Of a stretch of DNA of 6,881 bases, positions 1 through 4,891 are shown piece by piece. Source of the stretch: Desulfovibrionaceae bacterium (lineage in GTDB: Bacteria > Desulfobacterota > Desulfovibrionia > Desulfovibrionales > Desulfovibrionaceae); assembly GCA_900770205.1 (NCBI GenBank), contig CAAGJV010000093.1:1-6881 (forward strand), in the 5' to 3' direction. The translations under genes were made by a program, and so were the position numbers. A model generated the notes under the pieces. That model searched no databases. It saw only the letters and a program-made list of their open reading frames with translations, and was not told the DNA's origin. The first letter of the stretch is position 1. Each line of letters begins with the position of its first letter.

Positions 1-2
1 AT

Positions 3-1214
3 TTTGAACTGAGCCGTGCCCAGCAGGCTGCCGTTCCTGAGTATTTTCAGCGGAGGCAGAGCCTTGCCAACAGCGAGCGCTTTACCACGCCGGCGCTCAG
101 GGAACTGGAAGAGCGCATACTTACGGCGGCGGAGCAGAGAAAAAGCCTGGAATATGCGCTTTATCAGCAGCTGCGGGAAAAAATCGCTGCAAACAGGGAA
201 CGCCTTAAAGCCGTGGCGGCAAAGCTTGCTCAGCTTGACTACTGGCAGTCTCTGGCCGAAGGAGCTGCCCGCCATGGATGGACAAGGCCTCTCATGGATA
301 CCGGGCAGAAGCTTACCATACAGCAGGGGAGGCATCCTGTGGTGGAGGAGATGACGGGCCGGGCATCTTTTATTCCCAACGACCTTGTTATGGATGAGAA
401 CCGCCGCATGGTGATCATCACCGGGCCGAATATGGCCGGAAAATCTACCGTGCTTCGCCAGACGGCCATTATCGTCATCATGGCGCAGATGGGTTCCTTT
501 GTGCCTGCCGCTTTGGCAAAAATCGGTATGGTAGACCGCATTTTTTCCCGGGTGGGAGCCTCTGATAACCTTGCCAAGGGGCAGAGCACCTTTATGGTGG
601 AAATGATGGAGACGGCGCGCATACTGCGCCAGTCTGACAGGCGCAGCCTTGTTATTCTGGACGAGATAGGAAGGGGAACGAGCACGTTTGATGGGCTTGC
701 CCTGGCCTGGGCCGTGGTGGAGGAACTTTCGCGCAGGGCCGGAGGATGCATACGCACGCTTTTTGCCACGCACTATCATGAAATCACTGCTCTTGCGAAC
801 ACGCTCCCCGGCGTGTGCAATATGAATATTGCCGTTCGGGAATGGAATGGCGATATTGTTTTTCTGCGCAGGCTTATTCCCGGCCCGGCCGATCGCAGCT
901 ACGGCATAGAAGTGGCGCGGCTTGCCGGCGTGCCGCAGGCCGTTGTCGGCAGGGCGAGGGAAATACTCTCCCAGCTGGAATCGGCTCGCAGCGGAGGGAG
1001 AGCCGCCAGAATGGAAGCCGCTGTTCTTCCCGGAGTGGAAATTGCTCCTCAAAAGAACAAGGCCGCAGAAGTTTCTCCCCCTGAAAAGAAAAAGGAGGAA
1101 CACCCCATACTGGAGGCTCTGAGAACCGTAGAGCCGGATGCCATGACCCCCATGGACGCACTGCGCCTTCTTTCCGACTGGAAAAAACTCTGGGGCACAC
1201 GGGAAGGAGCATAG
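3..1214 (+). CDS. mutS: DNA mismatch repair protein MutS, 3' part (5' end outside window)
   Basis: MutS recognises mismatches and small loops in newly replicated DNA and, in its ATP-bound clamp form, recruits MutL. The open frame enters at the left edge and gives 403 residues, roughly the last 45% of a usual protein of about 850-900 residues. Residues 1-100 resemble the clamp and lever region (FELSRAQ near the edge, then RRQSLANSERF and a long helical stretch). The ATPase follows: Walker A GPNMAGKST at 141-149, the STFMVEM signature after it, Walker B ILDE with D220/E221 followed by IGRGTSTFDG, and FATHYHE with the switch histidine at H257. The C-terminal tail ends in the MTPMDALRLLSDWKKL-type helix typical of full-length MutS1, so the 3' end is intact. 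This is MutS1 and not MutS2, because the clamp is present and no Smr domain follows. The stop codon lies inside a hairpin. The two downstream genes are on the same strand and may be cotranscribed. Confidence 0.98.
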   Translation, partial: FELSRAQQAAVPEYFQRRQSLANSERFTTPALRELEERILTAAEQRKSLEYALYQQLREKIAANRERLKAVAAKLAQLDYWQSLAEGAARHGWTRPLMDTGQKLTIQQGRHPVVEEMTGRASFIPNDLVMDENRRMVIITGPNMAGKSTVLRQTAIIVIMAQMGSFVPAALAKIGMVDRIFSRVGASDNLAKGQSTFMVEMMETARILRQSDRRSLVILDEIGRGTSTFDGLALAWAVVEELSRRAGGCIRTLFATHYHEITALANTLPGVCNMNIAVREWNGDIVFLRRLIPGPADRSYGIEVARLAGVPQAVVGRAREILSQLESARSGGRAARMEAAVLPGVEIAPQKNKAAEVSPPEKKKEEHPILEALRTVEPDAMTPMDALRLLSDWKKLWGTREGA

Positions 1215-1234
1215 TTCTTGCGCTCCTTCCTGTG
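1198..1234 (+). other. Stem-loop enclosing the mutS stop codon
   Basis: GGAAGGAGC at 1202-1210 is perfectly complementary to GCTCCTTCC at 1222-1230. The stem extends through one G-T pair and CAC/GTG to 13 bp, with an 11-nt loop that contains the TAG stop (1212-1214). No T-run follows, so it is not a classical intrinsic terminator. It may protect the mutS transcript end or reduce read-through into the lipoprotein gene. The pairing is seen directly; the role is inferred. Confidence 0.6.
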
Positions 1235-1278
1235 GCCAGCGTTCCAAACGATACGGCAAAATCACGTTAAGGAAGATT

Positions 1279-1773
1279 ATGAAGAAGCATTCGATATTGT
1301 CCTGTGCCAGGCTTGCGGTTCTGCTGCTGTGCCTGATTGCCGCCATAACAGGATGCGGGCGCAAGGGCGCTCCCGTTCCTGACTATTCCCTCGATGCCTT
1401 TTCCTTTGCTTCTCTTTCGGCGGAAGCGTCGGCCGACGGCTCGATAGACTTTTATGCAAAGCTTTCCGGCGCGGTGCAGAATATGGAGTATTTTGTTCTT
1501 GAAATGCAGCCTGTGGATGGAGAACTGTGTGCCGGGTGCCCCTTCCTTGCGCAGGAGCAATACCGTTCCGATGCCCGTGATGCATGGGATGGCAGCGACA
1601 GCTCCGCCCTACGTTTTCATTACCGGCCATTGTTTCCCGGCAGTGCGTACCGCTGGAGGCTTATAGGGTACAATATCTATTCGGGCATTTCTGCCGTGGT
1701 AAGCCCCATGCAGACTGTTCTGGCCGGGGGAGGACCTGCCGGTCCTCTTTCTCTGCCGGAAATGGGAGAATGA
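1279..1773 (+). CDS. Small predicted lipoprotein of unknown function
   Basis: A 164-residue exported protein that I do not recognise by name. The N-terminus is a lipoprotein signal: basic MKKH, a hydrophobic stretch to about residue 22, then lipobox ITGC with the lipidated cysteine at C26. The following GRKGAP resembles the start of short LptM/YifL-type lipoproteins (CGxKGP), but this protein is several times longer. Residue 27 is Gly and not Asp, so by the E. coli rule it would go to the outer membrane. Residues 50-148 are rich in predicted beta strand, and the YRWRLIGYNIYSGIS segment (124-138) resembles the last strands of a fibronectin type III fold; this is a weak inference. A CxxC pair sits at C84/C87. 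The start is supported by AAGGAAG five to eleven bases upstream. It lies 64 nt after mutS and 4 nt before the next gene, so coexpression with that gene is likely. Confidence 0.85.
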   Translation: MKKHSILSCARLAVLLLCLIAAITGCGRKGAPVPDYSLDAFSFASLSAEASADGSIDFYAKLSGAVQNMEYFVLEMQPVDGELCAGCPFLAQEQYRSDARDAWDGSDSSALRFHYRPLFPGSAYRWRLIGYNIYSGISAVVSPMQTVLAGGGPAGPLSLPEMGE

Positions 1774-1777
1774 TGCT

Positions 1778-2464
1778 ATGCCTGTAAGAAAATTTGCTGC
1801 CGCTTTGGCCTGCGCGCTGTGCCTTTCCCTGGGGGGAGCGCAGGCTGCGATGGCGGCGCCGTATGCGGATTTCAAATCGGATATCGAGTATCAGAGAGAC
1901 GGAAAACAAGCAAAAAAGTGCGGCGCTGCCTATTCGGCAGAAAATTTCGCCCGCATGGATGTGGACCTTGGCAAGGCGGGGGAGTTTACCTTTCTTGTTG
2001 ATATGAAGGCAGGAATGCTCCGTGTGCTTTCCAGAAAACTCCATGCGTATGTGGAAGTTCCCGTTGCAGGGAACGCACGCAGCTGGAGAGAGATTGTGCA
2101 AAGCGCCGCCGCGGCAGTGATGCCCCAGAGCATGGGCATGATAACGTTGCAGGAAAAAGAATATGCCAGGGTAGGCAAAGGAAGCTGGAAGGGATATTCC
2201 GTACAGAAAAGCCGCTGCGTGTATGAAGCTTCCTTTATGGGAAAAAGCCAGCGCTTTACCTTTGAAGTGTGGGAAAACACGGCGTTTGCCCCCTTCCCCA
2301 TGCGTGCTTCTTCGGCAGAAACAAAAGCCTTCCACGGGGGAAGCGCATGGCTTTCCAATATCGCGGCGGAACAGTCTTCCGCAGATATGTTCCGCGTTCC
2401 TGATACCTTTACCCGGTATACATCCATTATGGATCTTCTTCTCTATGCGCTGACGGCTTTTTAG
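1778..2464 (+). CDS. Exported periplasmic protein of unknown function
   Basis: A 228-residue protein with a Sec signal peptide: MPVRK, a hydrophobic stretch to about residue 20, and probable cleavage after AMA at residue 26. There is no lipobox. The mature part begins YADFKSDIEYQRDGK and continues with alternating strands (about residues 30-95), including a FARMDVDLGK segment and TFLVDMKAGMLRVL. That layout resembles periplasmic LolA/DUF4412-like proteins that bind hydrophobic ligands in a half-barrel. The resemblance rests on pattern only, and the true family is uncertain. Two mature cysteines (C48, C147) could form a disulfide. The C-terminus ends in a hydrophobic stretch, SIMDLLLYALTAF (216-228), unusual for a soluble protein and possibly a membrane or partner contact. 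GGGAG at 1764-1768, inside the end of the lipoprotein gene, serves as ribosome binding site, so translation is probably coupled. A terminator follows 22 nt after the stop. Confidence 0.85.
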   Translation: MPVRKFAAALACALCLSLGGAQAAMAAPYADFKSDIEYQRDGKQAKKCGAAYSAENFARMDVDLGKAGEFTFLVDMKAGMLRVLSRKLHAYVEVPVAGNARSWREIVQSAAAAVMPQSMGMITLQEKEYARVGKGSWKGYSVQKSRCVYEASFMGKSQRFTFEVWENTAFAPFPMRASSAETKAFHGGSAWLSNIAAEQSSADMFRVPDTFTRYTSIMDLLLYALTAF

Positions 2465-2486
2465 GCGTTTCCGATGACTTTTAAAG

Positions 2487-2518
2487 CAGAAAACGCAGGG
2501 CATGCCCTGCGTTTTCTG
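2487..2518. terminator. Bidirectional terminator (32-nt perfect palindrome)
   Basis: The 32 bases form a perfect inverted repeat centred on GCATGC, with arms CAGAAAACGCAGGG and CCCTGCGTTTTCTG. An A-rich start and T-rich end on each strand (TTTT inside the arm, more T after it) suit intrinsic termination both ways. It sits between two convergent genes, 22 nt after the + strand stop and 19 nt beyond the - strand stop, which is the expected place for a shared terminator. Confidence 0.85.
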
Positions 2519-2537
2519 TTGTTATGAGAAGAAACGG

Positions 2538-3626
2538 CTACTTTTGAACGGAGATGGCATAATCGCCGTATTCTCCGGCCTTCAGCTTTTCTACATGGTA
2601 GGCGGTGCGTTCGCGGGCGAACTTCAGAACTTCGGCCGTGATGTTCTTGTCCATGTTCCTGCATTCTTCGTTCTGCCACTTGTCTACAAAGCCGGCGAGA
2701 GGAGCGAGGAGAGCGGCGCGTTCTTCATCGGTGGGGAAGTAGAAGGTGTGCCCCTGGTCGAGCATCCACTTGATGTCGTTCTTCTGGCCTTCTTCCAGAG
2801 ACTGGCCGCAGGCAAGAGCCATTTTAAGGCCGCCTTCCTGATTGAGCCAGTTCTGCATGTCGGCGGGCATGGAGGTATACAGGTCTTTATTGGTTTCCAG
2901 GCTGAATGTGTTGACTGCAAGGTTAAACATCAGATGATACTTTGCAGATTCGGTGATCTTGTAGGACTTCAGCGGAGCGGTGGGGCAGAGCACGCCATCG
3001 GCCATGCCCTTGGAAAGGGCAAGGTAGGTATCGGGGGAGCTCATGCGGATGGGGTTGGCGCCAAGGGCCTTGATGAATTCAAGCGTGGTGGCATCCCATA
3101 CGATGATCTTCTTGCCCTTGATGTCTTCCAGCGTTTTTACGGGCTTCAGCGTATGGAGCTGATAAGCCGCGGAGGCCCAGGAGGTGAAGTGAACGGTATT
3201 CTTCGGAAATTCTGCGGCAATGGCGGGGAACTTCTGGATAAGCTCTTCCGTCACGAGCGAGCCGACAATGGCATTGGGGCACATGCCGGGGATGGCAACC
3301 ACGCCGAGATAGTTCATCTTTCCGGGGAAGAGTGACGGCCTGACTTCACCAATATCGACACGGCCATCGGTAAGGGCGGAGAAGGATTCCGCTTCCGGGT
3401 AGAGAGAGTTCGTGGAAAAGTAGTCGAAGGAGAGTTTTCCGCCGAATTTTTCTTCCGATGCTTTGATGAAAGGCTTGAACACCATCACGGTTGTGGGGTG
3501 CTTTTCCATGTAGCCGCCCATGAAGGAAAGGTGGGAAAAACCTTTGGCGGCATAGCAAACGCCGGAAACAGCAAGAATACCGCCGAGCGCCAGCGCTGCT
3601 GCGGCAAGGCCGAATTTCCTGAACAT
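2538..3626 (-). CDS. dctP: TRAP transporter periplasmic substrate-binding protein, DctP family
   Basis: This is the extracytoplasmic receptor of a tripartite ATP-independent periplasmic (TRAP) transporter. It would bind a small solute, usually an organic acid, and deliver it to DctQ/DctM membrane proteins. The protein has 362 residues, near the usual 320-360. A Sec signal peptide covers residues 1-26 (cleavage about CYA/AKG). Family marks are FKPFIKASEEKFGGKLSFDYF (50-70, read as two adjoining segments), ESFSALTDGRVDIGEV (80-95), LEDIKGKKI (166-174) and SSPDTYLALSKGMADGV (196-212). The position that is normally the carboxylate-binding arginine (KIR) reads KII, with Ile175, so the ligand may not be a simple carboxylate. 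CAGGAGT upstream supports the ATG. No DctQ/DctM gene is adjacent, so it is an orphan receptor within this window. The symbol is at family level; the substrate is unknown. Confidence 0.93.
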   Translation of the reverse strand: MFRKFGLAAAALALGGILAVSGVCYAAKGFSHLSFMGGYMEKHPTTVMVFKPFIKASEEKFGGKLSFDYFSTNSLYPEAESFSALTDGRVDIGEVRPSLFPGKMNYLGVVAIPGMCPNAIVGSLVTEELIQKFPAIAAEFPKNTVHFTSWASAAYQLHTLKPVKTLEDIKGKKIIVWDATTLEFIKALGANPIRMSSPDTYLALSKGMADGVLCPTAPLKSYKITESAKYHLMFNLAVNTFSLETNKDLYTSMPADMQNWLNQEGGLKMALACGQSLEEGQKNDIKWMLDQGHTFYFPTDEERAALLAPLAGFVDKWQNEECRNMDKNITAEVLKFARERTAYHVEKLKAGEYGDYAISVQK

Positions 3627-3698
3627 AGAGAAACTCCTGATTGTCAGGATCCCGGAAGGGAAGCTGGTTGAAGTGGCAGGAAATATATTGATTAGATG

Positions 3699-3727
3699 TT
3701 TTTAATGTGAAAAAAATCTCTTGTCAA
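3699..3727 (-). promoter_or_regulatory. Candidate sigma-70 promoter of the TRAP binding-protein gene
   Basis: On the - strand a perfect TTGACA (-35, 3727-3722) is followed by a 17-nt spacer and TAAAAA (-10, 3704-3699), in an AT-rich stretch. Transcription would begin near 3692, giving a leader of about 66 nt that includes CAGGAGT. The surrounding 305-nt gap (3627-3931) holds no gene. It also contains a second possible -10 (TATAAT, 3810-3805), the operator-like element and the terminator of the cupin gene. Confidence 0.65.
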
Positions 3728-3826
3728 TGCACAATACGAGGAAAGAAGAAAAGAATCATACCTGAAATCAAAATATTCACGAATTCTTCTTTCCTCTTGT
3801 AAAAATTATATTTTCTTTATGTGAAA

Positions 3827-3840
3827 GATCTGTATCGAAC
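3827..3840 (-). promoter_or_regulatory. Operator-like element upstream of the TRAP binding-protein gene
   Basis: GTTCGATACAGATC on the - strand shares the TTCGATA half-site with the elements upstream of the cupin and marR genes. Its second half-site is poor. It overlaps where the -35 of a promoter using TATAAT at 3810-3805 would lie, but is about 100 bp upstream of the better TTGACA promoter. Control of this gene by the MarR protein is therefore possible but weaker than at the other two sites. Confidence 0.4.
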
Positions 3841-3873
3841 AACGAGGTGGCAGACAGCCATAAAAAGCGCAGC

Positions 3874-3912
3874 AAAAAAGGCCGCTGCTCAGATTGCGTG
3901 CAAGCGGCCTTT
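3874..3912 (-). terminator. Intrinsic terminator of the cupin gene
   Basis: Read on the - strand, AAAGGCCGCT (3912-3903) pairs with AGCGGCCTTT (3886-3877), a perfect 10-bp GC-rich stem with a 16-nt loop. Six T residues end at 3874. It begins 20 nt after the cupin stop codon and would separate the cupin transcript from the downstream binding-protein gene. Confidence 0.88.
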
Positions 3913-3931
3913 GGGCTGAAGCTGGTAAGGA

Positions 3932-4309
3932 TTACATCCAGCTGGGCTTTTCCTCGGAAAGCCTGCCATCGTTCATGGTGAAGCCTTCAAGGCTTCCGGC
4001 CTTTGCCTGAATGCAGAGGAAACGAAGGGCAGAGGAAGGAGCCGCGCTGATGCAGCGCCTGGCAGCAGGGGAAAGGCGGAAGGCATCTCCGGCCTTGATG
4101 GCGCGTTCCTCTCCATCGACATACAGTCTTCCTTCCCCTTCCAGAATGATGTAGATTTCTTCATTCTTTTCATGGAAGTGGACAAAGGGAACAGAGGCTC
4201 CTGCAGGAAGGGAGTTGCAGGAAATCTCCGCACTGGTAAGGCCAAGCGTATCGTGCAGTTCGGTGCGGGGGGCGGAAAGATCGATGGAGGTCATCTGGAA
4301 ATGGGACAT
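3932..4309 (-). CDS. Small single-domain cupin protein
   Basis: A 125-residue protein with one conserved-barrel (cupin_2 type) domain; the reaction is unknown. Cupin motif 1 is clear: H44-F-H46, E50/E51 and G58 in PFVHFHEKNEEIYIILEGEG. Motif 2 runs G74-DAFRLS-P81-AARR-C86, so the usual metal-binding histidine of PxGxxH is a cysteine here. With H44, H46 and E51 intact a metal site may remain, but with altered ligands. I recall small bacterial cupins with a similar CISAA segment, so this may be a family trait and not damage. No signal peptide is seen, so it is cytoplasmic. The ATG follows AAAAAAAGGAGT at good spacing. It lies 66 nt downstream of the marR gene on the same strand, with an operator-like palindrome in the gap and a terminator after it, so it probably has its own regulated promoter. 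Its role could be sensing or isomerising a small metabolite; this is inference. Confidence 0.93.
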   Translation of the reverse strand: MSHFQMTSIDLSAPRTELHDTLGLTSAEISCNSLPAGASVPFVHFHEKNEEIYIILEGEGRLYVDGEERAIKAGDAFRLSPAARRCISAAPSSALRFLCIQAKAGSLEGFTMNDGRLSEEKPSWM

Positions 4310-4326
4310 GGAAAACTCCTTTTTTT

Positions 4327-4340
4327 GTTCGTTATCGAAC
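4327..4340 (-). promoter_or_regulatory. Candidate MarR operator upstream of the cupin gene
   Basis: GTTCGATAACGAAC (- strand) is an inverted repeat with perfect 5-bp arms GTTCG/CGAAC around four central bases. It lies 18 nt upstream of the cupin ATG, just before the AGGAGT ribosome binding site. GATAAC inside it could act as a weak -10. It matches the element in the marR promoter, so repression by the neighbouring MarR protein is the natural reading. Confidence 0.6.
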
Positions 4341-4375
4341 TAATTGTGGATAAAAAATGAGGTGCAAAAACAGGT

Positions 4376-4795
4376 TCAGGAGGCAAGGCACTTGGCGAGC
4401 AGCTCTTCAAGGCGCGTGGCCTCTTCTTCCGTAAGGTTTTTCAGGATGATATTCTGAAGCCCTTCGGAAATGGAGTGGAAGGCCGGTTTGAGGCCGAGGC
4501 CCTTCTGGGTGAGGCGGACTTTTATGCCGCGTGAATCCTCCGAATCGGGCATGCGTTCCACATAGCCGGCCTTTTCCAGCTTGGCTACAAGAACCGTGAG
4601 CGTTGATTTGGAGCGGCGGGCGTTTCTGGCAAGGTCGCTCATATTAAGAGGGCCGGAGGCAAAGAGCTGCTGCAGAACGATGCCATGGCTCGGGGCAATG
4701 TCGGTAAGGCCGGCTTGTTCCAGTTCCGAAACAATGTAGGCGTTGCCTGCATCGCGCAGGCGGCTGGCGAGGTCGAATATGGATTGTGTTTTCAT
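4376..4795 (-). CDS. MarR-family winged-helix transcription regulator
   Basis: A 139-residue cytoplasmic DNA-binding regulator, of usual length for MarR proteins, which act as dimers on palindromic operators and respond to small ligands or oxidation. The sequence shows an N-terminal dimerisation helix (about 3-28), a helix-turn-helix with recognition region NMSDLARNARRSKSTLTVLV (51-70), and the wing DSEDSRGIKVRLTQKG (83-98), whose D-R-x-x-x-V-x-LT pattern is the family hallmark. The C-terminal helices (about 100-137) complete the dimer interface. The only mature cysteine is C136, near the end. The ATG at 4795 has no Shine-Dalgarno sequence, and the promoter ends a few bases before it, so the transcript is probably leaderless or nearly so. 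Operator-like palindromes lie in its own promoter and before the cupin gene downstream. It probably represses itself and the cupin gene; the inducing ligand is unknown. Confidence 0.95.
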   Translation of the reverse strand: MKTQSIFDLASRLRDAGNAYIVSELEQAGLTDIAPSHGIVLQQLFASGPLNMSDLARNARRSKSTLTVLVAKLEKAGYVERMPDSEDSRGIKVRLTQKGLGLKPAFHSISEGLQNIILKNLTEEEATRLEELLAKCLAS

Positions 4796-4803
4796 GGAAA
4801 TGA

Positions 4804-4832
4804 TTTTTAGTTAGATATCGAATTATTGTCAA
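4804..4832 (-). promoter_or_regulatory. Promoter of the marR gene
   Basis: On the - strand, TTGACA (4832-4827), a 17-nt spacer and TAAAAA (4809-4804) form a good sigma-70 promoter. The expected start of transcription, near 4798-4797, is two or three bases before the ATG at 4795. The same -35, spacing and -10 occur before the TRAP binding-protein gene. Confidence 0.7.
4810..4823 (-). promoter_or_regulatory. Candidate MarR autoregulatory operator
   Basis: ATTCGATATCTAAC (- strand) contains the near-perfect palindrome TTCGATATCTAA (5 of 6 pairs match) and shares TTCGATA with the element before the cupin gene. It occupies most of the spacer between -35 and -10, where a bound dimer would block RNA polymerase. 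This placement supports autorepression by the MarR protein. Confidence 0.65.
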
Positions 4833-4834
4833 GT

Positions 4835-4873
4835 AAAAAATGGAGCGCCGGTAAAGGAGGGGAAGCGCTCCAT
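4835..4873 (-). terminator. Intrinsic terminator of the pst operon after pstA
   Basis: On the - strand ATGGAGCGC (4873-4865) pairs perfectly with GCGCTCCAT (4848-4840), with a 16-nt loop, and a run of six T follows (4840-4835, the first closing the stem). It starts 18 nt after the pstA stop codon and just before the marR promoter, so it separates the two transcription units. Confidence 0.9.
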
Positions 4874-4891
4874 GCTAAGGAGGAAGAAAAT

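Noticed and set aside
239..769. 176-codon open frame on the - strand inside mutS
   Set aside because: It is the antisense shadow of the conserved MutS ATPase domain.
1290..1296. TTCGATA inside the start of the lipoprotein gene as another MarR site
   Set aside because: It has only one half-site, lies within coding sequence, and one chance occurrence of a 7-mer is expected in a window of this size.
1661..2503. 280-codon open frame on the - strand opposite the lipoprotein and periplasmic protein genes
   Set aside because: It is antisense to two genes with clear signal sequences and ribosome binding sites, is rich in Cys, His and Arg as shadow frames are, and shows no domain.
2502..3335. 277-codon open frame on the + strand opposite the TRAP receptor gene
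   Set aside because: It is the antisense shadow of a well-supported DctP-family gene, begins inside the terminator palindrome and has a Gly/His-rich low-quality composition.
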